A stretch of DNA of 64,000 bases from Actinoplanes solisilvae (lineage in GTDB: Bacteria > Actinomycetota > Actinomycetes > Mycobacteriales > Micromonosporaceae). The translations under genes were made by a program, and so were the position numbers. How positions within the stretch are numbered: the first letter of the stretch is position 1; each line of letters starts with the position of its first letter. Shown here piece by piece: positions 24,524 through 32,364 of the stretch. The notes beneath the pieces were generated by a model. That model saw only the letters and a program-made list of their open reading frames with translations. It was not told where the DNA came from and ran no database searches. The DNA is taken from NCBI RefSeq assembly GCF_003999975.1, contig NZ_RJAC01000010.1, positions 62,001 to 126,000 on the forward strand, given 5' to 3'.

Positions 24524-26406
24524 GAGCGGCTCGCCACGTATCGGCCGAGCGCGGTGATCGGGAAGACGATCCGGTACAGGTGGTAGTTGATGTAGAAGTC
24601 GCGCGGGAAGCCCGTACCCGTGAATTGCGGTTCGTCCCAACCGCCGTCGGAGCGCTGGGTGGCGAGCAGCCAGGCGACCCCGCGATCGACGGCCTCGTCG
24701 GCTCCCCCGGCCGCCAGCAACGCGAGCAGCGCCCACGCCGTCTGCGAGGCCGTCGAGTCACCACGCCCGATCCACGCCGGGTCGCGGTACGACCGCAGGT
24801 CCTCACCCCAGCCGCCGTCGGCGTTCTGGTGTTCGACAAGCCAGTCGACCGCCCGCCGGATCGGCCGCGAGCCCGGATGGACCCCCGCCGCGACCAGGGC
24901 CGGGACGACCGCGCCGGTGCCGTAGACGTGGTTGGCTCCCCAGCGCCCGAACCACGACCCGTCCGCCTCCTGGTGCTTGAGCAGCCACAGAATGCCGCGC
25001 CTGGCCGGTTTTTCATGAGAGAGCCCGACGGCGGCCAGCATCTCCACCACATGCGCGGTCACGTCGGCCGACGGCGGGTCGATGACCGCGCCGAAGTCGC
25101 AGAACGGCAGCTTGGTGGCGAGCGTCCGCATGTTGTCGGCGTCGAAGGCGGCCCACCCACCGTCCCGGCTCTGCATGCCGACCGTCCACGCGACCCCACG
25201 CGCGACGGCGGCCCGCAACCGAACGGGGTCGTCGTGGTCGATGCGGTGCAGGCCGAGCACGATCTCGGCCGTGTCGTCGGTGTCCGGGTAGTAGTCGTTG
25301 TCGAACTCGAACGCCCAGCCGCCGGGTTCGAGGGCGGGCCGGCGCACCGACCAGTCCCCCTTGACCGTGATCTCCTCGTCGAGCAGCCAGTCGGTGGCCC
25401 GCAGCAGGTCGGGGTCGTCGGCCGGCACACCCGCGTCGAGCATCGCGATAACGGCCAGCCCGGTGTCCCACACCGGCGACTGGCACGCCTCGAGGCGGCG
25501 TACGGGACCATCCGGGGTGGACTCGTGCACGAGGAACCCGTCGAGCCCGGCGAACCCCTTCACCATCGCCGGGTGGTCGGCCGGATAACCCAGCAGGTGC
25601 AGGGCGAGCAGCGAATAGACCCACGGGGGCTGGATGCCGCCCCAGCCGCCGTCGTCCTCCTGACGAGCCAGGATCCACTCGGCCGCGCGGTGCATGGCCC
25701 GGCGCCGCAGATCCCGGTTCGGCCTCTTCGCGTACGCGTGGAGGCCCTTGTCGAGACGCTGGAAGGCGCCCTTCCATGTCCAGGGGGCGGCCGGTTCCGG
25801 CGCGGGCAGCCCGGCCCGCAACTCGTCGGCGCCGAACGGCAACGGACGTACGGGGCGGATCGCGTTGACCACGGTCAGCGGCACCACGGTCTGCCGCGCC
25901 CAGCAACCCCAGTCATAGATGTTGAGCGGGAACCACTTCGGCAGGAAGATCAGCTCGGGCGGCATGTCGGGCAGCTCGTCCCACGACCACAGGCCGAACA
26001 GCGCCAGCCAGATGCGGGTGAAGACGCGCGTGCTCTCCAGACCGCCGTGCTCGAGCACCCACTGCTGAGCGCGCACCATGTGCGGCTCGTCGACGGCGTC
26101 CCCCGCGAGCCGCAACGCGACCCACGCCTCGACCGTCGTCGACAGGTCGGGCGGTCCACCATGGAACGTCGCCCACGTGCCGTCGGCCCGCTGCTGCGAG
26201 CGGATCCAGCGTGCCGCCCGCGCGGTCTCCTCGGCCCTCCGCACCCCGAGGAACTCGCGCAGCAGCAGATCCTCGGCGTCCATCGTGACGTTGGTCGCCA
26301 GTTCGCCCTTCCACCACCCGGCCTTGTCCTGCAGGCCGCGCAGATGCTCGACGGCCAGGTCGAGCGCCTCGGCCTCCGGGGAGCGCGTTCGCACTTGCGT
26401 GGTCAC
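24520..26406 (-). CDS. shc: squalene-hopene cyclase
   Basis: 628 aa, GTG start 1 bp after the polyprenyl synthase stop, with GGGAGG about 7 bases upstream. The catalytic DxDD motif is PDTDDTAEIVLG. Repeated QW motifs (QEDDGGWGG, QSRDGGWAAFD, QEADGSWFGRWG, QNADGGWGED, QRSDGGWDE) build the double alpha-barrel. The aromatic FPKWFPLNIYDWGCWAR region and the C-terminal FYINYHLYRIVFPITALGRY match the family, and length is normal. The enzyme cyclises squalene to hopene and hopanol at the inner membrane face. It is the committed hopanoid step, placed after the squalene-making genes. Confidence 0.95.
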   Translation of the reverse strand: MTTQVRTRSPEAEALDLAVEHLRGLQDKAGWWKGELATNVTMDAEDLLLREFLGVRRAEETARAARWIRSQQRADGTWATFHGGPPDLSTTVEAWVALRLAGDAVDEPHMVRAQQWVLEHGGLESTRVFTRIWLALFGLWSWDELPDMPPELIFLPKWFPLNIYDWGCWARQTVVPLTVVNAIRPVRPLPFGADELRAGLPAPEPAAPWTWKGAFQRLDKGLHAYAKRPNRDLRRRAMHRAAEWILARQEDDGGWGGIQPPWVYSLLALHLLGYPADHPAMVKGFAGLDGFLVHESTPDGPVRRLEACQSPVWDTGLAVIAMLDAGVPADDPDLLRATDWLLDEEITVKGDWSVRRPALEPGGWAFEFDNDYYPDTDDTAEIVLGLHRIDHDDPVRLRAAVARGVAWTVGMQSRDGGWAAFDADNMRTLATKLPFCDFGAVIDPPSADVTAHVVEMLAAVGLSHEKPARRGILWLLKHQEADGSWFGRWGANHVYGTGAVVPALVAAGVHPGSRPIRRAVDWLVEHQNADGGWGEDLRSYRDPAWIGRGDSTASQTAWALLALLAAGGADEAVDRGVAWLLATQRSDGGWDEPQFTGTGFPRDFYINYHLYRIVFPITALGRYVASRS

Positions 26407-26407
26407 C

Positions 26408-27385
26408 TCAGACCTCCCGGTCCACGATGAAGTGGCCGAGCGCCACCAGCTCGGTCCGCACCTGTTCGGGCAGCTCGACCGAGGCCAGCGCCGCCTCCCC
26501 GAGGTTCATGCGCCGCGCCGCCTCGTCCAGCGCCCATTGCCGTCCGCCGGCCCGTTCGATGGCGTCGGCCCGCTTCTCCAGGTCGTCCGGGTCGATCAGC
26601 GCGATCGACGGGTCCTCCGCCAGCGCGAACGTGATCGGCAGCGACTTCTTGCCGGCCCGCAGATCGGAGAAGACCGGCTTGCCCGTGACGGCCGCGTCCC
26701 CCCAGATGCCGAGCACGTCGTCCACCAGCTGAAAGGCCAGACCCAATTGCGCCCCGTACGTCTCCAGGGCCGCGATCGTGGGCGCGGGCGCCCCGGCCAG
26801 CACCGCCCCGATGGCCGCACTCGCCGCCAGCAGCGAACCGGTCTTGCCGGCCGCCATGTCCAGGCACTCGTCGACGGTGACGCTCTCGCGCTCCTCGAAC
26901 GCGAGGTCCTGCACCTGTCCCCGGATCAGCTCGCGGGTGGCCCGGGCCAGCAACAGCCCGGCCGGTGCGGCGGTCGGCAGCCCGCTGTCGAGCAGCACCT
27001 CCTGGGCCAGCCCGAGCAGCGCGTCCCCGGAGAGGATGGCGCTGGAGCTGCCCCACTGCGCCCACACGGTGACGCGGTGGCGGCGTTCGCGGTCGTGGTC
27101 CATCAGGTCGTCGTGCAGCAGCGAGAAGTTGTGCACCAGCTCGACGGCCACCGCCCCGGGCAGCCCGACCTCGCCGGTCCCGCCGGTGGCCCGGGCCGAG
27201 AGCAGCGCGAGCGCGGGCCGCACGGCCTTGCCGCCGCCCCGGTCCGGCCGGCCCTCGGCGTCTATCCAGCCGAAGTGGTACGCCGCCTGGAAGCGGGTCG
27301 TCGCGTCGAGCCGGTCGATCGCCGCCCGCATGGCCGGGGTGATCGCGTCCCGGCTGCGGTGCAGGCTCTCCAGCATGGTCGTCAT
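26408..27385 (-). CDS. polyprenyl (probably farnesyl) diphosphate synthase
   Basis: 325 aa, start overlapping the hpnE stop as ATGA. It is a trans-isoprenyl diphosphate synthase. GGGKAVRPALALLSA is the substrate-binding region, HDDLMDHDRERRH the first aspartate-rich motif (DDxxxD spacing with an extra residue), and LAFQLVDDVLGIWGD the second. KPVFSDLRAGKKSLPITFAL follows. It condenses DMAPP and IPP, most likely to farnesyl diphosphate for squalene, given that hpnD and hpnC are in the same transcript. Product chain length cannot be read with certainty from sequence alone. Confidence 0.88.
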   Translation of the reverse strand: MTTMLESLHRSRDAITPAMRAAIDRLDATTRFQAAYHFGWIDAEGRPDRGGGKAVRPALALLSARATGGTGEVGLPGAVAVELVHNFSLLHDDLMDHDRERRHRVTVWAQWGSSSAILSGDALLGLAQEVLLDSGLPTAAPAGLLLARATRELIRGQVQDLAFEERESVTVDECLDMAAGKTGSLLAASAAIGAVLAGAPAPTIAALETYGAQLGLAFQLVDDVLGIWGDAAVTGKPVFSDLRAGKKSLPITFALAEDPSIALIDPDDLEKRADAIERAGGRQWALDEAARRMNLGEAALASVELPEQVRTELVALGHFIVDREV

Positions 27386-28734
27386 GTCGACACACCGTCC
27401 AAGGTAGACATGGCGCTGCCGGTTGCAGCGCGCCCCGTTGCGGACAGGTCCAGAGCTCCGGCCGCGGCCGTGTCGCCGCTGCGCACCGCGCCCTCCATCG
27501 TCGCGGGCCAGCCGGTGGCGGTCCACGCGCCGGCCAGCCACAGGCCGCGCAGCGCGGTGGTGGCGGACGGGCGCAGCCGGTTGACGCCGGGCGAGGGCCG
27601 GAACGTCGCGTGGCGTTCGCGGGTGACGAAGAAGTCGCGGACGACCGCACCCCGCGTGCCGGGCAGCACGTCCTCCAGCGCGGGCAGCATCCACGTACGC
27701 AGGGTGGCCACGGGCACGTCGATGAAGGCCTCGGCGGCCGACAGCGACACGGCGAGGTACTGCCCCTCGGTGAGGCCCGACGCGGCGGTGCGGTCGAAGA
27801 TCCATTGCGCGGGCGAGTCGATAGCGGCCACGAACGGCCGGTCGAGCACCTCGCGGTCGTAGACGACGTGCACGTTGACGATCGGGGACGTGCGTAGCCC
27901 GCCGTCGGCCGGCAGCACGCCGGGTGGCAGGATCCGCGCCGCCACGTCCGGCGGCACGGCGCTGATCACCTGGTCGAAGGGCCGCCTGTCGACCAGCCAG
28001 CCGGTGCCGGCCGGTCGCACCGCGCTCACCTTGGCCGAGGTCAGCACCTCGACGCCGGCCGCGGTCATCGCGAGTTCCCCGGCCGTGCCGTGCAGCCGGC
28101 CCAGCGGCACCCGCGACCAGCCGATGTCGGCCGCGGACGCCTCGGTGAGCAGCCCGGTCTGGAAAACCTTGGCCGCGAGCGCGAGCGAGGCGTCGTCGGC
28201 CCTCGCGTTGAGGGTCGCGACGCCGACCAGGTCCCACATCGCGTCGATCGCCCGGCGGCTCTGCCCGTGCGCGGCCAGCCAGGCGCCGAAGCTCTGCGCG
28301 TCGGTGGCCGCGGCGTCGACGTCGAGGCGCTTCATGGCCAGCGCGGCGCGGACGAACCGTACGCGTTCGGCCAGGCTCAGCGGCGTGTAGCCGAGCAGGG
28401 ACCGGGCCAGGTGCAGGGGCGCGGGCAGCGGATCGCGGCCCAGGACGACCGGGGCGCGGCCCGGCGCGACGACCGGGATGGCCAGCCGGCGCTGCACGGT
28501 CACGTCGCCGGTGACGCCGAGCCGTTCGATCAGGTCGAGGTAGGCCGTGCAGCAGCGCAGAAACACGTGCTGGCCGTTGTCGACGTCGAGGTCGCCGCGC
28601 TTGAACGAGTGGGTCAGCCCGCCCAGCCGTGGGCGGCCCTCGAACAGGGTGACCCGGGTGCCGGCATCAGCGCAGCGCAGCGCCGCGGTGATGCCGGCCA
28701 GCCCGCCCCCGATCACGGCCACCGTTCCTGTCAT
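27382..28734 (-). CDS. hpnE: hydroxysqualene reductase-type FAD amine-oxidase-fold protein
   Basis: 450 aa, start overlapping the hpnD stop as ATGA. VAVIGGGLAGITAALRCADAG is the FAD-binding GxGxxG strand, followed by EGRPRLGGLTHSF and the DNGQHVFLRCCTAYLDL segment diagnostic of the squalene-associated desaturase HpnE. The C-terminal LRGLWLAGAWTATGWPATME motif closes the FAD site. In the established three-step bacterial route HpnE reduces hydroxysqualene to squalene. Length is normal. The last residues (after about 430) are Ala/Thr-rich and poorly conserved. Confidence 0.92.
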   Translation of the reverse strand: MTGTVAVIGGGLAGITAALRCADAGTRVTLFEGRPRLGGLTHSFKRGDLDVDNGQHVFLRCCTAYLDLIERLGVTGDVTVQRRLAIPVVAPGRAPVVLGRDPLPAPLHLARSLLGYTPLSLAERVRFVRAALAMKRLDVDAAATDAQSFGAWLAAHGQSRRAIDAMWDLVGVATLNARADDASLALAAKVFQTGLLTEASAADIGWSRVPLGRLHGTAGELAMTAAGVEVLTSAKVSAVRPAGTGWLVDRRPFDQVISAVPPDVAARILPPGVLPADGGLRTSPIVNVHVVYDREVLDRPFVAAIDSPAQWIFDRTAASGLTEGQYLAVSLSAAEAFIDVPVATLRTWMLPALEDVLPGTRGAVVRDFFVTRERHATFRPSPGVNRLRPSATTALRGLWLAGAWTATGWPATMEGAVRSGDTAAAGALDLSATGRAATGSAMSTLDGVST

Positions 28735-29588
28735 GAGGACCGCCCCGCGAGCGAGCGCACCGCGATCGCGACCTTCTCCTGGCCCGACAGCGAGAGCCGC
28801 TGGTCGAACACCAGGCTCGGCCGCGCCTCGATGCGGTTGAGCAACTGCCGGTAGATGCCCGACATCGCCAGGCAGGAGGCCCGGCTGCGCCAATCGAGCA
28901 GCGGGGTGAGCCGCAGCCCGTCGCGATACCAGTCGCGGGCCCGCCGGGTGCTGAAGCGGATGAGCGCGGACAGCGCGCCGTCGTCGTCGGCCAGCGCGCC
29001 CTGGTCGTCGAGAACGAGCTTGACGCCGAACCGGTCTAGATCCTCCTGCGGCAGGTAGACCCGCCCGTTGATCAGATCCTCGCGGATGTCGCGCAGGATG
29101 TTCGTCTGCTGCAACGCGATGCCGAGCTGGTCGGCGTAGAGCGGCGCGTCGCGGTCCGGCCTGCTGCCGAAGACGCCGAGGCAGAGCCGGCCCACCGCCC
29201 CGGCCACACAGCGGCAGTACGAGACCAGGTCGTCGAACGTGTCGTAGCGGCGCCCGACGACGTCCATCTCAACGCCGTCGATCAGCTCGTCGAAGGCGCC
29301 CAGCGGGATGGGGTGGCGGCGGACCGCGTCGCCCACCGCGATCAGCACCGGGTCGGTGCTGGCGTCCAGCGCCTTGAGCTCGGCGCGCAGCCCGGCCAGC
29401 GCGGCCGCCTTGTCGCCGACGGGCAGGTCACCGTCGCCGATGTCGTCCATCCGCCGGGCGAGGGCGTAGACCGCGCAGAGGGTGGTGCGCTTGTCGGCGG
29501 GCAGCAGCCGGATGCCGTAGTAGAAGTTGCGCGCCTCGGTCCTGGTGATCTCTTCGCACCGCCGGTAGGCCTCTTCGAGGGTGGTCAC
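28731..29588 (-). CDS. hpnD: presqualene diphosphate synthase
   Basis: 285 aa, GTG start overlapping the hpnC stop (GTGA). It is a squalene/phytoene-synthase fold. The first aspartate motif is RRMDDIGDGD (about 46-54) and the second is NILRDIREDLINGRVYLP. NFYYGIRLLPADKR near the start and AGAVGRLCLGVFG in the middle are typical. HpnD couples two farnesyl diphosphates to presqualene diphosphate. It acts upstream of HpnC and HpnE in the same operon. Confidence 0.93.
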   Translation of the reverse strand: MTTLEEAYRRCEEITRTEARNFYYGIRLLPADKRTTLCAVYALARRMDDIGDGDLPVGDKAAALAGLRAELKALDASTDPVLIAVGDAVRRHPIPLGAFDELIDGVEMDVVGRRYDTFDDLVSYCRCVAGAVGRLCLGVFGSRPDRDAPLYADQLGIALQQTNILRDIREDLINGRVYLPQEDLDRFGVKLVLDDQGALADDDGALSALIRFSTRRARDWYRDGLRLTPLLDWRSRASCLAMSGIYRQLLNRIEARPSLVFDQRLSLSGQEKVAIAVRSLAGRSS

Positions 29589-30427
29589 CGGGCCACCTCC
29601 GCGACCAGGTGGCGCAGCACCCGGGTCTTGCGCGGGCGTGGGGTCGCGGCCAGCACGTCGTAGTCGGCGCGCCGCAACGCGTCCACCGTGGCCAGGCCGC
29701 CGGCGAGGAAGCCGCCGACGGCGAGCTTGGCCCAGCCTCTCAGGTCGGCGACGAGCGGCGCCCCGAGGCGGAAGAGTCGGGCCGCTCGGTCGGTCTCGAA
29801 GGCGAGCAATTCCCGTACGCGGGAAGGGGTTTCCGATTTGTCCAAATCAGCGGGGACGACGGAGAACCGGGCCATGTCCTCGGCGGGCAGATAAATTCGG
29901 CCGGCGCGGCGGTCCTCGGCCACGTCCTGCCAGTGTTCGACCAGCTGGAGGGCCGTGCATATGTCGTCAGAAAAGGCCACCCGTTCGTCGGTCGTGACCG
30001 CGAACACGTCGAGAACGATTCGTCCGACCGGGTCGGCCGAAAGGGTGCAGTATTCGCGCAGCTCGGCGTAGGTCGCATAGGTGTGGACGCGCTGATCCTG
30101 ACGGTTCGCCTCGACCAGCCGGAAGAACGGCTCGGAGGGCAGATGGCACTCCCGGACCGTGATCGCCAGCCGCGACAGAACGGGCGTCCGGGGCGTTTGA
30201 CCAGCCCAGATTCGCTTCAGGTCGGCAGCGAAGGCAGCAAGGTTCGCCAACCTGTCACCGGTGGACTCGTCGCCTAGATCGTCGACTGTGCGGGCAAATC
30301 CGTAAACCGCCTCCAGATGACCCCGCAACCGGCGCGGCAGGACACGCAGCGCGACCGGGAAATTCTCCGCACGCTGCTTTCCCCGCACGCTCAGTCGCCG
30401 AACAGTGACGTCCGTCCCCTCCGCCAT
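29585..30427 (-). CDS. hpnC: hydroxysqualene synthase
   Basis: 280 aa from the ATG at 30425-30427; another in-frame ATG at 30457 is possible and neither has a convincing ribosome site. RAENFPVALRVLPRRLRGHL and VYGFARTVDDLGDES carry the HpnC opening and first Asp motif. ALQLVEHWQDVAEDRRAGRI is the second motif, with Glu and Gln replacing the first residues of the squalene-synthase DxxxD form as is usual in HpnC. The enzyme converts presqualene diphosphate to hydroxysqualene. It is the first gene of the eight-gene hopanoid transcript, so the operon promoter should lie between here and 30532. Confidence 0.9.
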   Translation of the reverse strand: MAEGTDVTVRRLSVRGKQRAENFPVALRVLPRRLRGHLEAVYGFARTVDDLGDESTGDRLANLAAFAADLKRIWAGQTPRTPVLSRLAITVRECHLPSEPFFRLVEANRQDQRVHTYATYAELREYCTLSADPVGRIVLDVFAVTTDERVAFSDDICTALQLVEHWQDVAEDRRAGRIYLPAEDMARFSVVPADLDKSETPSRVRELLAFETDRAARLFRLGAPLVADLRGWAKLAVGGFLAGGLATVDALRRADYDVLAATPRPRKTRVLRHLVAEVAR

Positions 30428-30490
30428 CCCTTGATGGTGCTCCGCAAAGAGGGCCATGATCTGCGCAGATGGAGGTAGTTGTGGGACCCC

Positions 30491-30513
30491 CTGTTTGTCA
30501 CGGACGTACAAAA
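30491..30513. promoter_or_regulatory. dyad in the hpnC / PucR intergenic region
   Basis: GTTTGT, 9-base spacer, ACAAAAC: a near-perfect A/T-rich inverted repeat in otherwise G+C-rich DNA, in the 105-bp gap between the divergent hopanoid operon and the PucR-type regulator. It could be an operator shared by both promoters. No clean -35/-10 pair is seen on either strand, so this is a candidate only. Confidence 0.3.
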
Positions 30514-30532
30514 CCTCTTCGGTAGGTGCGGA

Positions 30533-31822
30533 ATGCGTTCATCTGATTCGGTCGATGGTGGCAACGAGCCGGAGACCTGGCCGGGTGCTGGCCAGGAGCT
30601 CGACACATACCTGGACGGTTTCGGGCAGCAACCCAAGCTGCACGGCATGCTCACCGTGCTGTTCGGCCGGCTGCCCGAGATGCTCGACGAGGTACGGCAG
30701 ACGCTGGCCGGCACGTGGCCCGACTACGCCGCCTTCATGGAGGCCGAGCAGGACGAGGTGACCGGCGCGGCCAAAGCGTTCGTCCTCTGGCTCATCGACA
30801 TGGCCGAGGACGGCGCCGACAGCCGCGAACCGATCGGCAGCTACCTCGAGCTGTTCGAAGAGGTCGGGCGCATCCAGTGGCGCGAGGGCCGCGAGGTCTC
30901 CACGCTGCTGTCGGCCTACCAGCTCGGCGCCCGGGTCGCGTGGCGGCACGTGTCGAGCGCCGCCCTCGAGACCGGCGTCGAGCCCGACATGCTGGCCGGC
31001 CTGGCCGAGGCCGTGTTCGCCTTCGTCGACCAGCTCTCGTCGGCCTCGGCCCGCGGCTATGTGCAGGAACAGTCACACAGCGTTGCCGAGCGCGAGATCC
31101 TGCGTGACCAGTTGGTCGATCTGCTGCTCTCCGACCGCTCGGACAGCAGCGCCGTGCAGGCCGCGGCCACCCGGGTCGGCTGGACCGTCCCCCGGGTCGC
31201 GTCGGTGGTGCTGCTCTCGGACGACAACGCGATGGGCCGCGAGGTGCTCAACCGCCTCGACAGCGCCTGCCTGCCGATCCGCCGCCGCACGCTGGTCGGC
31301 GCGATCGTCCCCGACCCGGTGCGCCCCGGCCACCGCCAGCGGCTGACGACGGTGCTGGCCGGCACCGGAGCGGTCGTCGGCCACCCGGTGGCCACCGAGC
31401 AGTTGCCGGTCAGCATCCAGTTCGCCGAACTGACCGCCCGCCTGCGCGTCAACGGCATCCTCACCGACGACCCGGTCTTCGTCGAGGACCACCTGGACGC
31501 CCTGATCGTGCACCGCGACCCCCGCCTGCTGGAGGCGCTGCGCCAGCAGGCCCTGGCCCCCTTGGACCGCATGGCCCCGACGACACGCGATCGCCTGAGC
31601 GAGACGCTGGGCGCCTGGCTGAGGCACATGGGCGACCGGCAGGCGGTGGCGGCTGAGCTGCACATCCACCCGCAGACCGTGCGCTATCGCATGACCCAGC
31701 TGCAACGGGCGTTCGGGCCGTCACTGTTCGACTCGGCGACCCGAAGCCGGCTGACCCTGGCCCTGGCCTGGGGTCCGGCGGCCGGCTCGGAGACCCGGCC
31801 GCCGGGCGGCCCCTCGGCCTGA
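30533..31822 (+). CDS. PucR/CdaR-type helix-turn-helix regulator
   Basis: 429 aa from the ATG at 30533; the longer frame from 30479 runs into the divergent promoter region. The N-terminal 170 residues are helical (ELFEEVGRIQWREGREVSTL, then LSAYQLGARVAWRHVS), as in the RsbRD-like sensory half of actinobacterial PucR proteins. The middle is a GGDEF-like degenerate domain. The last 60 residues are the PucR HTH: LGAWLRHMGDRQAVAAELHI, then HPQTVRYRMTQLQRAFG. It is divergent from the hopanoid operon across 105 bp and is its most likely regulator by position. Its effector is unknown. Confidence 0.82.
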   Translation: MRSSDSVDGGNEPETWPGAGQELDTYLDGFGQQPKLHGMLTVLFGRLPEMLDEVRQTLAGTWPDYAAFMEAEQDEVTGAAKAFVLWLIDMAEDGADSREPIGSYLELFEEVGRIQWREGREVSTLLSAYQLGARVAWRHVSSAALETGVEPDMLAGLAEAVFAFVDQLSSASARGYVQEQSHSVAEREILRDQLVDLLLSDRSDSSAVQAAATRVGWTVPRVASVVLLSDDNAMGREVLNRLDSACLPIRRRTLVGAIVPDPVRPGHRQRLTTVLAGTGAVVGHPVATEQLPVSIQFAELTARLRVNGILTDDPVFVEDHLDALIVHRDPRLLEALRQQALAPLDRMAPTTRDRLSETLGAWLRHMGDRQAVAAELHIHPQTVRYRMTQLQRAFGPSLFDSATRSRLTLALAWGPAAGSETRPPGGPSA

Positions 31823-32154
31823 ACCCAGCCCTATCCCGCGGACGACTGGTTCCGGGCGCCGTGGGGCCCACCTACGCGGCTCGTCACATCCCGAGTTCGG
31901 CCACGTCGTTTTTCGGCCCCGCGCCGTTCGTCACGGCGTACGCGATCCCCGCATCCTCGACCCGGGCACGTCGTGGCCCTGCGCCGCGCTGCCCGTCACC
32001 GCCCCGGCGGTCAGCCCTGGCGTCCCAAGCCCGCCCACGTCGTGGTTCCGCTCCCTGCCGCGCGCCACGGCCGGCTGAGGATCGCGCTGGGCGGAGCCCA
32101 ATTTCCCGGATCCAGGGCGATCGGGCCAAGACCGATCAGGTTGCAAGGAAGTAG

Positions 32155-32178
32155 GGGCCTCAATGCCGATCGAGGCCC
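32155..32178. terminator. hairpin, 7-bp stem
   Basis: GGGCCTC, 10-base loop, GAGGCCC. A perfect stem located between two convergent genes, so a likely terminator for the plus-strand regulator. Confidence 0.5.
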
Positions 32179-32204
32179 TGAATCCTTGAACTGAGGAAAG
32201 ATCC

Positions 32205-32223
32205 ATAAATCCCAGGGCTTTAT
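32205..32223. terminator. A/T-rich palindromic hairpin
   Basis: ATAAATCCCAGGGCTTTAT folds with 8 of 9 pairs around a single central base. In minus-strand orientation it follows the PAP2-fusion gene. The A/T arms with a G/C core suit a bidirectional terminator. A protein-binding palindrome is the alternative. Confidence 0.4.
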
Positions 32224-32364
32224 TTCATGAAAAAGGGGACAGACAGAAGCGGGAAACGCCAGCTCCGCGCGAACCCACTCCCCGCAAAGCTGTCATATCG
32301 GGCACGACTTCACTGGCGCTGCGCGTTTTCGAGGGCCGCAGCAGCCGGCCAGCCTGGGCGTTGG

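Larger units (their letters stand above)
31823..32364. other. 542-bp convergent intergenic region with a lower-G+C island
   Basis: No supported gene. The first 270 bp are G+C-rich without an intact frame on either strand. From about 32130 to 32260 base composition shifts visibly towards A/T (GAAAGATCCATAAAT, TTTATTTCATGAAAAAG), unlike any neighbour. Two hairpins lie in this island between the converging PucR and PAP2 genes. The A/T-rich patch may be an old insertion scar, but no IS ends or target duplication were recognised. Confidence 0.6.
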
